Shown: positions 51,885 through 60,215, counted from the stretch's first letter. The stretch is DNA of 64,000 bases from Oscillospiraceae bacterium (GCA_017439985.1 JAFSIC010000007.1:62001-126000); one strand, 5' to 3'. Notes: generated by a model from the letters alone, not told the origin. A program made the numbers and translations.

Positions 51885-52045
51885 GATTTTACCTCCTGTT
51901 TTCTATATTCCAGCCACATACAGGCCCCGGCCGTGCCGATCAGAGCCAAGGTGATCAGCAGCCACAACAGCATATTGTCGCCGGTATAGCCGCCCCACAC
52001 TGGCAGAATGAAAAACAGGATGAGCAAGGCAAGGGTCACATACAT
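51842..52045 (-). CDS. Small two-TM membrane protein
   Basis: 67 residues: two hydrophobic segments (about 2-18 and 24-44) and a basic tail. AGGAGG precedes the ATG by eight bases, which supports translation even though its last 43 bases overlap the next gene in another frame. Confidence 0.5.
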   Translation of the reverse strand: MYVTLALLILFFILPVWGGYTGDNMLLWLLITLALIGTAGACMWLEYRKQEVKSCVYTMQKQKNRAS

Positions 52046-52057
52046 GGTTATTTCCTC

Positions 52058-52390
52058 CTATTCTGCTTCGGACAGACTGCGGACAAAGAGCAGGATCAAA
52101 CGCAGCTTCTTGTAGGAAAGCCGTGTCAGAGCTTCGCAGATCTCGCCTACAGCGTGTTCTCTGGTTTCTCCGTTGGGATTCTCCCAGCCCATCAGAAAGG
52201 CCGGTGTGATTTTCAGAGCGGTGGCAAGCAGCTCCACTTTATGGAGCGGGATGTTTTCGACTTCGCCCCGCTCATATCTCTGCAGACTGGACACACTAAG
52301 GCCGGTCTGCTCTGCCAGCTCCACGAAGCTAAGGCCCTGTGTTTGCCTGGCTTCACTCATTCGCTGGCTCATGGTTTCAATGTTTGGCAT
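52058..52390 (-). CDS. XRE family regulator
   Basis: 110 residues from ATG 52390 (AAAGGAG upstream). HTH: RMSEARQTQGLSFVELAEQTGLSVSSLQRYERGEVENIP. The remaining part is a short helical dimer domain. A perfect operator-like palindrome (52404-52420) sits immediately before its ribosome site. Confidence 0.85.
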   Translation of the reverse strand: MPNIETMSQRMSEARQTQGLSFVELAEQTGLSVSSLQRYERGEVENIPLHKVELLATALKITPAFLMGWENPNGETREHAVGEICEALTRLSYKKLRLILLFVRSLSEAE

Positions 52391-52403
52391 AGTATCAGCT
52401 CCT

Positions 52404-52420
52404 TTGTGCTTTAAGCACAA
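52404..52420 (-). promoter_or_regulatory. Operator O1
   Basis: TTGTGCTTTAAGCACAA, perfect 8+1+8 palindrome, between the two minus-strand XRE genes. Confidence 0.75.
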
Positions 52421-52612
52421 CTATATTGCAAAAATAATATCATCAACTGTCAAGCCGTAAAGGGCGGCAATGCGTTTTGCCGTTGTAACATCTGGGATTG
52501 TTCTGTATGCCTCATAGTTTGCCAACGTATTTTTATTGATTTCGAGAGATTTTGCGGCTTCTTCACGTGTCATACCTGCATTTACTCTTGCCGCTTTGAG
52601 ATGAATTGACAT
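52421..52612 (-). CDS. Small XRE family regulator (Cro-like)
   Basis: 63 residues, a single HTH domain (MTREEAAKSLEINKNTLANYEAYRTIPD) plus a short C-terminal helix. AAAGGAG eight bases before the ATG. First gene of the minus-strand regulatory-replication operon and divergent from the longer XRE regulator at 52763; its place resembles Cro in phage switches. Confidence 0.8.
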   Translation of the reverse strand: MSIHLKAARVNAGMTREEAAKSLEINKNTLANYEAYRTIPDVTTAKRIAALYGLTVDDIIFAI

Positions 52613-52630
52613 ATAATCGCTCCTTTCTAA

Positions 52631-52647
52631 TTATGCTTTAAGCACAA
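52631..52647 (-). promoter_or_regulatory. Operator O2
   Basis: TTATGCTTTAAGCACAA, one change from O1; overlaps the predicted start of the minus-strand transcript. Confidence 0.7.
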
Positions 52648-52651
52648 TTTC

Positions 52652-52680
52652 ATAATATACCACAAAGCACCTTTTGTCAA
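52652..52680 (-). promoter_or_regulatory. Leftward promoter of the regulatory-replication operon
   Basis: TTGACA (52675-52680), 17-base spacer, TATTAT (52652-52657) on the minus strand, near consensus. Confidence 0.85.
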
Positions 52681-52694
52681 TGCTTTAAGCACAA
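52678..52694 (-). promoter_or_regulatory. Operator O3
   Basis: CAATGCTTTAAGCACAA, one half perfect; overlaps the -35 of the leftward promoter. Confidence 0.6.
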
Positions 52695-52711
52695 TATTTT
52701 TTGTTTTCTAC

Positions 52712-52739
52712 TTGTTTTTTTGTGCTTAAAGTGTATAAT
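52712..52739 (+). promoter_or_regulatory. Rightward promoter with operator O4
   Basis: TTGTTT (52712-52717), 16-base spacer, TATAAT (52734-52739). TTGTGCTTAAAGTGTAT (52720-52736), a degenerate operator, fills the spacer. Confidence 0.6.
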
Positions 52740-52762
52740 AGTAATTGAAAGGTGGTGATACT

Positions 52763-53461
52763 GTGGATAATAAAGCTATTTTTTCTGCCAATCTGAAAAG
52801 ATATATGGAGCTGAACCAAAAAAGCCGCAAGGAGATTTGCGACGCTCTGGGTTTTAACTATTATACTTTCTCTGATTGGGTAAATGGTAAAAAATATCCT
52901 CGCATGGATAAAATAGAGCGATTAGCAGGTTATTTTGGTATACAAAAATCTGATTTGATCGAACCTGTTCCTACAATCACTAAAACCTCCTTCTCATCTC
53001 GTTTCTGTGAACTTGTTGAATCTCTCGATATTACGTTAGATGAATTACAACCTCTGGTAGACATAGAACCTAATAAGTTAAAACTCTTTTTAACTGATAA
53101 AGGGAATTCTATAGCAACTGCCAACGATATTATTTCAATAGCACATGTGTTCAATGTCTCTGAAGCCTGGCTACTTGGGTACGACGTTCCAATGACACGA
53201 CCAGCTATAACTCCAAAAACTATACGTCATGAACTTGAAAAAAAGTTATTTATGTGGCATTACCAGCAATCCGAGTGTGACATGGCGGAACTTTTGCAAG
53301 GCTTAAATAACCTTCTTAAAAGTGGTGATGACTTGAATTTTGAGGGTGAACCGATGACGCCAGAAGCAAAAGCAGCTTTCATTGCTGCTATGGAATTAGG
53401 TATGCGTGCCGCTGGTTCTTCACACGGTTTCTCCGAAAAGTCTAATTCCAAAAAACAGTAA
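52763..53461 (+). CDS. XRE family regulator (CI-like)
   Basis: 232 residues from GTG 52763, after AAAGGTGGTGATACT. N-terminal HTH (MELNQKSRKEICDALGFNYYTFSDWVNGKKYPR) and a second HTH-like segment (LDELQPLVDIEPNKLKLFLTDKGN), then a C-terminal helical region with no S24 peptidase motif. It is divergent from the Cro-like gene and the shared region has four related operators, so it is the likely main repressor of the element. Confidence 0.8.
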   Translation: MDNKAIFSANLKRYMELNQKSRKEICDALGFNYYTFSDWVNGKKYPRMDKIERLAGYFGIQKSDLIEPVPTITKTSFSSRFCELVESLDITLDELQPLVDIEPNKLKLFLTDKGNSIATANDIISIAHVFNVSEAWLLGYDVPMTRPAITPKTIRHELEKKLFMWHYQQSECDMAELLQGLNNLLKSGDDLNFEGEPMTPEAKAAFIAAMELGMRAAGSSHGFSEKSNSKKQ

Positions 53462-53510
53462 TTCACTCCAATTCTTCACATTATCCGGTGTAAAGCCGTA
53501 AAAATAGAAA

Positions 53511-53543
53511 AATCCCCGCTCCTGTTGGCGCAGGAACGAGGAT
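53511..53543 (-). terminator. Hairpin with minus-strand T run
   Basis: AATCCCCGCTCCTG-TTGGCG-CAGGAACGAGGATC, imperfect; T-rich on the minus strand only, so it may stop antisense reading into the repressor. Confidence 0.4.
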
Positions 53544-53647
53544 CCAATAGATTGCTTACCTGTATGTGGCAATACAACCCTTGCACTTTGTATTGTACCA
53601 CTTTTCGGGTAGGCTTGCAACTGCATACTCAGAAAGGTGGTTTTTTC

Positions 53648-54733
53648 ATGGGAAAACGCACAAATACAGCCGTTTGGAACGAAAAAGAACAGCGTTGGCG
53701 TATCAATGTACAATCAGACGGTGTCCGCAAAACCTTTTACAGCTCCAAGCCGGGCAGAACAGGCCAGAGAGAGGCAAACGCCAAGGCAGACGCTTGGCTG
53801 GACGATGGCATTGAAAACGGCTCCCGCAGGGTCTCAGAGGCGTACCGGCTCTATATGGAGGACTTAAAACAACGCACCAGCAAAAGCAACTGGCAGCCTA
53901 TCGAATACCGCTGGAAAAACTGGATCATTCCTGTTATTGGCTCAGTGAAGATCTCTGCACTGTCCGATCAGAAACTGCAAACAGTAATCAATCAGGCATA
54001 CAGCAAAGGAAACCTTGCGAAAAAAAGCCTTTGCAATCTCCGTTCCGATATGACTTCTTTTTTGAAGTTCTGCAGAAAGTCTAAATTGACCACATACTTA
54101 CCAGAAGATCTCATTATTCCCGCACAGGCCGTAAAGAAAGGCAAGGAGATCCTGCAGCCTGAGGAACTGGCAGTACTCTTTGCAGAGGATATGGCTCCCT
54201 ACTTCGGACAGCTCCAACAGGAGCAATTTATAGAGGGATTCCGCTTGCAGGTGTTGACCGGTTTACGCCCCGGGGAGCTGCTGGGCCTCCGAAAGTCTGA
54301 CCGCAAAGGCAACGTGATCCATGTGCAGCGGTCTCTCAATGAGATGGGCGAGATCACCGGCGGCAAAAATGATAATGCCAAGCGTCAGGTAGTTCTCAGT
54401 TCCTTGGCGCAGGAGTGCTGGGAGCGACAAGCCGCTTCTGTAGGTACGGAAGAAATGTTCCCTATGGCTTCCCAGACGATGTATAACAGCCATTTGAAGA
54501 AATACTGTAAGTATCACGATATCACGCCTGTAACGCCTTACGGCCTGCGCCATACCTTTGTGAGTATCGTTAAGACATTACCGGAGGGGATGGTTAAGGA
54601 GCTGGTGGGCCACTCCGTACAGATGGATACTTTCGGCATTTATGGACACGCCTTAAGCAGTGATCAGAGCGAGGTGCAGGTGGCTATTGATAGACGATTT
54701 CTGGAGCTGCTGCAACGGAAGAAAAAAGCTTAG
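53648..54733 (+). CDS. int: Tyrosine recombinase/integrase
   Basis: 361 residues from ATG 53648 (AAAGGTGG upstream); the longer frame from 53525 has no site. Arm-binding N-terminus (TNTAVWNEKEQRWRINVQSDG), SAM-like core-binding domain, and catalytic residues: Arg in LTGLRPGELLGL, His-x-x-Arg region as YGLRHTFVS, LVGHSV and Tyr in GIYGH. It lies 126 bases from attR and should excise and integrate the element at tRNA-Sec. Confidence 0.95.
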   Translation: MGKRTNTAVWNEKEQRWRINVQSDGVRKTFYSSKPGRTGQREANAKADAWLDDGIENGSRRVSEAYRLYMEDLKQRTSKSNWQPIEYRWKNWIIPVIGSVKISALSDQKLQTVINQAYSKGNLAKKSLCNLRSDMTSFLKFCRKSKLTTYLPEDLIIPAQAVKKGKEILQPEELAVLFAEDMAPYFGQLQQEQFIEGFRLQVLTGLRPGELLGLRKSDRKGNVIHVQRSLNEMGEITGGKNDNAKRQVVLSSLAQECWERQAASVGTEEMFPMASQTMYNSHLKKYCKYHDITPVTPYGLRHTFVSIVKTLPEGMVKELVGHSVQMDTFGIYGHALSSDQSEVQVAIDRRFLELLQRKKKA

Positions 54734-54734
54734 A

Positions 54735-54800
54735 TTGACCACACAATTGACCACACTTTTGTGTTTTCAGAAGGAAACCCGCTCCATTTTCTTGACCACA
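54735..54800 (+). repeat. Three TTGACCACA repeats near the right end
   Basis: Copies at 54735-54743, 54747-54755 and 54792-54800. The first two have the same 12-base spacing as the pair at the left end. Confidence 0.65.
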
Positions 54801-54859
54801 CTATTTCCCACCGATGCTATAATTTTATAGTTTATTTGTAGAAAAAAACGGACTTTCTT

Positions 54860-54889
54860 GGTTCGATTCCCACACGTTCCCGCCATATA
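54860..54889 (+). repeat. attR, 30-bp direct repeat
   Basis: Identical to 44287-44316; an orphan tRNA-Sec 3' end that marks the right border. Confidence 0.93.
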
Positions 54890-54892
54890 AAC

Positions 54893-54928
54893 AAAAAACC
54901 TGTCCATCTGGACAGGTTTTTTGTTTTT
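54893..54928 (+). terminator. Original tRNA-Sec terminator, displaced
   Basis: AAAAAACCTGTCC-ATCT-GGACAGGTTTTTT right after attR, the position expected for the native selC terminator before integration. Confidence 0.85.
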
Positions 54929-54929
54929 C

Positions 54930-55127
54930 TGCGTGGGTTCTTTGGAATCATCTCGATTCGATCAAAGCATCGCGCATTTATGCATCTGCATAAATGCGTC
55001 AGGGCGCAAGCATTGTTTACTCACAGCAAAAAGTTACTGCGCCCTGTACGTTCTGCCGCCATATAAGCTGCAAGACACCATAACGGCTGAAAAGACCGAT
55101 CCGAACGGATCGGTCTTTTTTTATTTG
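54930..55127 (+). other. Gene-free region with three stable hairpins, possible ncRNA
   Basis: No ORF with a ribosome site. A 12-bp perfect stem (54973-54984 with 54987-54998), a 9-bp stem CAGGGCGCA/TGCGCCCTG (55000-55008 with 55038-55046), and a terminator (55090-55127, GACCGATCC/GGATCGGTC and T run) follow one another. A clear promoter was not found. Could be a structured RNA or remains of older insertions at selC. Confidence 0.4.
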
Positions 55128-55147
55128 TAAACATTCCCCTCTGCCCC

Positions 55148-55199
55148 TTGACTTCTCCAAGTGATTGGGTATACTAATAGTTAGCTGTCTAATTATTAG
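55148..55199 (+). promoter_or_regulatory. Promoter and MarR operator of the exporter operon
   Basis: TTGACT (55148-55153), 16-base spacer, TATACT (55170-55175). Directly on the -10 and start site lies CTAATAGTTAG-CTGT-CTAATTATTAG (55174-55199), an inverted repeat with one mismatch, the expected target of the MarR protein encoded next. Confidence 0.75.
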
Positions 55200-55234
55200 G
55201 CACTTAAATGATTATAAAGGAGGCTTGAATTCAC

Positions 55235-55759
55235 ATGCTGACTCTCCAGCAACAGCTGTCTCACGACCTGGATAAAATCAGTCTGATGCGCCGCATCTTT
55301 ACTCAGCGTGCCGCAACCAGAGATGGTATCTTCCTCTCTCAGCTGCCGGTCATGCGTTATATTTCCAAGAATCCCAGCTGCACCCAGAAGGATGTTGCCG
55401 ATTTTATGAAAGTATCCCCGCCCAGCATTGCTGTCATGGTCAAACGCATGGTGCGTGACGGCGTTCTGAAAAAGGAAGCCGATGAACATGATATGCGCCA
55501 GAACCGTCTGACCATCACCGAGGCAGGTCTTGAGGTTGCCGAACAGTGCAAGCATCTGTTCGATAATCTGGATCAACAGCTTTATGCCGGTTTTACCGAA
55601 GAGGAACTGGTTCTCCTGTCCTCGTTCCTGACTCGTCTTATCAACAACCTTACCAGTGATGAGATGAAAAATGTCAGCAACCATGCACTGATCTGCATGA
55701 TGAAAGAGTTGGAATGCGGCCATTCCGCAAATAAAAACAAGGAGGGATCCGATTGCTGA
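55235..55759 (+). CDS. MarR family regulator
   Basis: 174 residues. Winged HTH: LPVMRYISKNPSCTQKDVADFMKVSPPSIAVMVKRMVRDGVLKKEADEHDMRQNRLTIT, with the beta-wing DMRQNR. It probably represses its own operon with the two exporter genes; a palindrome covers the promoter. It overlaps the next gene by seven bases. Confidence 0.92.
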   Translation: MLTLQQQLSHDLDKISLMRRIFTQRAATRDGIFLSQLPVMRYISKNPSCTQKDVADFMKVSPPSIAVMVKRMVRDGVLKKEADEHDMRQNRLTITEAGLEVAEQCKHLFDNLDQQLYAGFTEEELVLLSSFLTRLINNLTSDEMKNVSNHALICMMKELECGHSANKNKEGSDC

Positions 55760-57483
55760 AAACACTTCTTCCCTATGCAAAAAAATATTGGCTCTTTGCT
55801 GTTCTGACGCCGCTGTGTATTGTCGGTGAGGTTCTGCTGGAGACCCGTATCCCTGTGCTGATGTCCAACATCGTGGATATCGGTATTCCCGACCAAAATA
55901 TCAAATATGTCCTTGCTGTCGGTCTGAGCATGATGCTCATGGCGCTCTGCTCTCTGGCTTTCGGTGCTTTGGCCTCTATTTTCGGTGCAAAAGCCGGTAT
56001 GGGCTTCGCTGCCGAACTGCGCAAAGCCATGTTCAGCCGTATTCAGGACTATTCGTTTGCCAACATCGATAAATTCAGTACCTCCTCTCTGGTAACTCGA
56101 CTGACTACCGATGTCAACCGCGTGCAGATGGCCTTCATGATGACCCTGCGTATGATGGTGCGCGCTCCTCTGATGCTGGTAGTTGCTACTTTCATGGCCT
56201 TCCGTATCAATTCCAGTCTGGTTACGATTTTCCTGGTTGCCATTCCGTTCCTTGCTGTATGCCTTGGCACCATCGCCACCAAAACATATCCGCGCTTCCG
56301 CGCTATGATGCAGAAGTTTGACTTCATGAATGCTACTGTACAGGAAAATCTGGTAGCGATCCGCGTGGTAAAAGCCTTTGTCCGCGGTGACCATGAGATT
56401 GAAAAGTTTGATGAGGCACTGGATGAACTGCAGGATTACTCCATCCGTGCAGAAAAAATCCTTGCCCTCAACGGCCCGATCATGCAGATCACCATTTATT
56501 CCTGTATTATCGCCATTCTCTGGTTTGGCGGACAGCAGATCATGATTGGCAGTATGCAGACCGGCGACCTGATGGCCTTCATCAGCTATGTGACCCAGAT
56601 TTTGTCCTCTCTGATGATGATCACCATGATCTTTATCAACCTGGTCATGTCCCGCGCATCCATGCAGCGTATCGCTGAAGTTCTGAAGGAAGAAATCGAC
56701 ATCAATGACGAGCACGCTTCTGCTGATGTACAGCTGGAAGATGGCTCCATCGTCTTTGAGAATGTATCCTTCTCCTACTACAAAGACCCTAACAATACCG
56801 TTCTGGATAACATTGATCTGGAGATCAAATCCGGTGAGACCATCGGTATCATCGGTGGCACCGGCTCATCCAAAACCACACTCGTTCAGCTGATCCCACG
56901 CCTCTACGACTGTCTCAGTGGCCGCGTACTGGTGGGTGGTCACGATGTCCGCGACTACAAACTGGACACTCTCCGCGAAGCGGTAGGCATGGTTCTGCAG
57001 AAAAATGTCCTCTTCTCCGGTTCCATCAACAGCAACCTGCGTTGGGGCGATGCCGATGCTTCTGTGGAAGAGATTCGCGAAGCCTGCAAAGCTGCACAGG
57101 CTGACGACTTTGTCACCTCCTTCCCGGAAGGCTACGAAACCGATCTGGGACAGGGCGGCGTCAATGTTTCCGGTGGTCAGAAACAGCGTCTGTGTATTGC
57201 AAGAGCCCTGCTGAAAAAGCCAAAAATCATCATTCTCGACGACAGCACCTCCGCAGTCGATACCGCCACTGACGCAAAAATCCGCGCTGCGTTCCGCGAG
57301 AAACTGGAAGATACCACCACCATCATCATCGCACAGCGTATTTCCTCTGTTTCCGATGCGGATAAGATCATTGTCATGGATGATGGCAAAATCAACGGCA
57401 TCGGTACTCACGAGGAACTGATCCAAACCAACGAAATCTACCGCGAAGTTTATGAATCTCAACAGGAAGGAGCGAAAGCCTAA
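55753..57483 (+). CDS. ABC exporter half, degenerate ATP site
   Basis: 576 residues, six membrane segments then an ATPase. Start is TTG 55753, seven bases after GGAGG. Walker A reads GGTGSSKTT (Ser before Lys), and Walker B ends ILDDS, with Asp where the catalytic Glu normally lies. This marks it as the non-catalytic half of a heterodimeric multidrug exporter (BmrC/TM287-like), paired with the next gene. The two overlap by one base. Confidence 0.92.
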   Translation: MLKTLLPYAKKYWLFAVLTPLCIVGEVLLETRIPVLMSNIVDIGIPDQNIKYVLAVGLSMMLMALCSLAFGALASIFGAKAGMGFAAELRKAMFSRIQDYSFANIDKFSTSSLVTRLTTDVNRVQMAFMMTLRMMVRAPLMLVVATFMAFRINSSLVTIFLVAIPFLAVCLGTIATKTYPRFRAMMQKFDFMNATVQENLVAIRVVKAFVRGDHEIEKFDEALDELQDYSIRAEKILALNGPIMQITIYSCIIAILWFGGQQIMIGSMQTGDLMAFISYVTQILSSLMMITMIFINLVMSRASMQRIAEVLKEEIDINDEHASADVQLEDGSIVFENVSFSYYKDPNNTVLDNIDLEIKSGETIGIIGGTGSSKTTLVQLIPRLYDCLSGRVLVGGHDVRDYKLDTLREAVGMVLQKNVLFSGSINSNLRWGDADASVEEIREACKAAQADDFVTSFPEGYETDLGQGGVNVSGGQKQRLCIARALLKKPKIIILDDSTSAVDTATDAKIRAAFREKLEDTTTIIIAQRISSVSDADKIIVMDDGKINGIGTHEELIQTNEIYREVYESQQEGAKA

Positions 57484-59360
57484 TGCCGCCACGTCACGGT
57501 TATCAGAAACCTACCAATCCTGTGAAGGCGCTGGCTCGCGTCTTCTCCTATATGAAAGGCAGCAAATGGCTGCTTCTGGTCGTTGCCTTCTGCCTTATCA
57601 TCAGCTCCACCGCCGGTATCATCGGCACTTATATGCTGAAACCTCTGATCAACGACCATATCGTTCCGTTTATTGGGCAGAATGATCCGAATCTGTCCGG
57701 TCTGCTGCAGGCCTTGACTTTCCTTGGCATCGTGTATCTGTCCGGTGTCGTAGCAGGTTATGTTGTGAACCGCCTGATGGTCACCATCTCCAACAGTTCC
57801 CTCAATGCCATCCGCCGAGACCTGTTCAATAAGATGCAGGATCTGCCAATCTCCTACTTCGATACTCACACTCACGGCGAACTGATGAGCCGCTATACCA
57901 ACGACGTTGACGTTGTCCGCGAGATGATCTCCAGCGGTCTAACCAATATCATCACCTCCTCTGTCACCGTTGTGGGCACCTTTGTGATGATGCTCATCAT
58001 CAGCCCAATCCTGACTCTTCTCATCGTTGCCATGCTCTTTGTGATCTTCTACATCATTAAGACCATCGGCGGACGCTCTGCCAGAGCCTTCAAACGCCAG
58101 CAGGCGGCGGTCGGCGCGGTCAACGGTTATATCGAAGAAATGATCGAAGGTCAGAAGGTCGTGAAAGTCTTCTGTCACGAAGATGAAGCAAAGGAGCGCT
58201 TCGACCTGCTCAATGAGGAAATGCGTCAGGCTGCGACCTCCGCAAACACCAGCGCCAATATCCTCATGCCGATCATGAACAATATTTCCTACTTCAACTA
58301 CGCCATCACTGCCGCTGCAGGCGCTGTTATGGCCATCAACGGTATGCTGGATATCGGTTCCATTGCATCTTTCCTCCAGTACACCCGCTCTTTCTCTCAG
58401 CCGATCACTCAGATTTCTCAGCAGTTCAACAACATCTTCGCTGCTTTAGCCGGTGCAGAGCGCATCTTCGCTCTCATTGACGCCCCAAAAGAACAGGACG
58501 ACGGCTACGTCACTCTGGTCAATGCTAAGAAGGACGAAAACGGTAATCTGATCGAAACCAACGAGCGTACCGGCATCTGGGCATGGAAACATCCACATCA
58601 TGACGGCACTCTCACCTACACTGAAGTGAAGGGCGACGTTGTGTTCGAAGATATGACCTTCGGCTATGTGCCGAACAAGACGGTTCTCCACAATCTGAGC
58701 CTTTACGCAAAGCCGGGTCAGAAGATCGCCTTCGTCGGCTCCACCGGTGCAGGCAAAACCACCATCACCAACCTGCTTAACCGCTTCTACGAGCTGGATT
58801 CCGGTAAAATCCGATACGATGGCATCAACATCCAGAAAATCCGTAAGGATGATCTGCGCCGCTCTATGGCGATGGTACTGCAGGATACCCACCTCTTCAC
58901 CGGTACTGTCATGGAAAACATCCGCTACGGTCGCCTGGATGCCACCGACGAAGAAGTCATCGCTGCAGCAAAACTGGCCAATGCTCACGGCTTCATCATG
59001 CATCTGCCGCAGGGTTACAACACCGTCCTGACCTCTGATGGTGCCAACCTGAGCCAGGGTCAGCGTCAGCTGCTGGCCATCGCCAGAGCCGCTGTTGCCG
59101 ATCCTCCGGTGCTGATTCTGGACGAAGCAACTTCCTCCATCGATACCCGAACCGAGTCCCTTATCAACAAAGGTATGGACCAGCTGATGGCAGGACGCAC
59201 CGTCTTTGTCATCGCACATCGACTGTCCACCGTTCGCAACGCCAATGCCATCATGGTGCTGGAACAGGGCCGCATTATCGAACGCGGCGACCACGACCAG
59301 CTGATCGCAAAAGGCGGCAAGTACTACCAGCTGTACACCGGTATGCTGGAATTAGACTAA
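57483..59360 (+). CDS. ABC exporter half, consensus ATP site
   Basis: 625 residues. Six membrane segments, a periplasmic-facing loop, an inserted stretch of about 40 residues before the ATPase (ETNERTGIWAWKHPHHDG), then Walker A GSTGAGKTT, signature LSQGQRQLLAIARA and Walker B LILDEATSSID with the catalytic Glu. It is the active half of the heterodimer with the upstream protein (BmrD/TM288-like). Export of drugs or lipids is likely. Confidence 0.93.
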   Translation: MPPRHGYQKPTNPVKALARVFSYMKGSKWLLLVVAFCLIISSTAGIIGTYMLKPLINDHIVPFIGQNDPNLSGLLQALTFLGIVYLSGVVAGYVVNRLMVTISNSSLNAIRRDLFNKMQDLPISYFDTHTHGELMSRYTNDVDVVREMISSGLTNIITSSVTVVGTFVMMLIISPILTLLIVAMLFVIFYIIKTIGGRSARAFKRQQAAVGAVNGYIEEMIEGQKVVKVFCHEDEAKERFDLLNEEMRQAATSANTSANILMPIMNNISYFNYAITAAAGAVMAINGMLDIGSIASFLQYTRSFSQPITQISQQFNNIFAALAGAERIFALIDAPKEQDDGYVTLVNAKKDENGNLIETNERTGIWAWKHPHHDGTLTYTEVKGDVVFEDMTFGYVPNKTVLHNLSLYAKPGQKIAFVGSTGAGKTTITNLLNRFYELDSGKIRYDGINIQKIRKDDLRRSMAMVLQDTHLFTGTVMENIRYGRLDATDEEVIAAAKLANAHGFIMHLPQGYNTVLTSDGANLSQGQRQLLAIARAAVADPPVLILDEATSSIDTRTESLINKGMDQLMAGRTVFVIAHRLSTVRNANAIMVLEQGRIIERGDHDQLIAKGGKYYQLYTGMLELD

Positions 59361-59370
59361 ACCAGCACAG

Positions 59371-59410
59371 CAAAACCTCCGATAATAGATCGGAGGTTTT
59401 GTTATTTTTA
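59371..59410 (+). terminator. Rho-independent terminator
   Basis: AAAACCTCCGAT and ATCGGAGGTTTT, then GTTATTTTT. Confidence 0.9.
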
Positions 59411-59429
59411 TCACTTTTTCTCACATCTG

Positions 59430-59458
59430 TTGACAAATACGCTCAAACACGCTATAAT
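59430..59458 (+). promoter_or_regulatory. Consensus promoter of the Crp/ABC importer operon
   Basis: TTGACA (59430-59435), 17-base spacer, TATAAT (59453-59458). Confidence 0.92.
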
Positions 59459-59494
59459 AAGTGTACCATTTGGGACAAAACTGGAGGCTAACAC

Positions 59495-60181
59495 ATGAAA
59501 CGGACGGAACATTCTTTAACGGAAGAACAACTTCAGCTTGCAGCACAGAACCCCATCTTCCGGTCTGTAGCCCTGTCACGTTTGGCAGAACTGCTGGAAC
59601 GGGAAGTCCTGCTCTGCTCCTTCCGAAAGGATGAGATCATTTACTCTCCCGACCATTTCGAGGAACGCATCGGTCTCTTTCTGAGCGGTACTGCCGTTGC
59701 TGAGAAAAGCAAAGGCACTGTCATTCTCAACACCTTCGAGGCAGGCAGCTGCTTCGGTGTGGCAACTCTGTTCAGTCAATCCAAACGCTATGTGACCACG
59801 ATCCGAGCAAAAAGCGACTGTCTGGTAGCTTTTCTTTCCGGTGAATCCATGATCCGCCTGTTCCGCGAGGAACCGCAAATCAGCCTGAACTATATTGCCT
59901 TCCTTGCCTCCCGCATTCACTTCCTTAATCGGAAGATCGACCAGTTTACCGCCGTTTCCGCTGAGGAAAAGCTGACGCTTTGGCTCTTGGAACAGGCAGA
60001 ACGGAGCAATCCTTTCCGCATGCCTGTCAGCTATGCAAAACTGGCAGAGATGCTGGATTTGGGCAGAAGCTCTCTCTACCGCGCATTGGATGCACTGGAA
60101 GCTGAGGGACTGCTGAAGAAAGACGGCAAACTGCTGGAAATCACCGATATCTCAGCGCTGGAACGCTGGTCCGAGCGATAA
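59495..60181 (+). CDS. Crp/Fnr family regulator
   Basis: 228 residues: a cyclic-nucleotide-binding-like beta barrel (IGLFLSGTAVAEKSKG, GSCFGVATLFSQS), dimer helix, and a C-terminal HTH (MPVSYAKLAEMLDLGRSSLYRALDALEAEGLL). No Fnr-type cysteine cluster is visible. It heads an operon with an ABC importer, so it may respond to the imported compound or a redox signal. Confidence 0.88.
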   Translation: MKRTEHSLTEEQLQLAAQNPIFRSVALSRLAELLEREVLLCSFRKDEIIYSPDHFEERIGLFLSGTAVAEKSKGTVILNTFEAGSCFGVATLFSQSKRYVTTIRAKSDCLVAFLSGESMIRLFREEPQISLNYIAFLASRIHFLNRKIDQFTAVSAEEKLTLWLLEQAERSNPFRMPVSYAKLAEMLDLGRSSLYRALDALEAEGLLKKDGKLLEITDISALERWSER

Positions 60182-60215
60182 CTCCCAACTATTTTTGTGA
60201 AAAGAGGAATTATTT

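Larger units (their letters stand above)
44287..54889 (+). mobile_element. 10.6 kb integrative element in the tRNA-Sec gene
   Basis: A perfect 30-bp direct repeat (44287-44316 and 54860-54889) bounds the segment; the left copy is the 3' end of tRNA-Sec. A tyrosine integrase lies next to the right end. Inside are an XRE switch, an HUH-type Rep, a sigma-70-like factor, a second decayed rep, and an AT-rich cargo. No relaxase, type IV secretion, capsid or terminase gene is seen, so it is probably a mobilisable or satellite-type element that depends on a helper. Gene density and strand order differ from the flanks. Confidence 0.9.
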
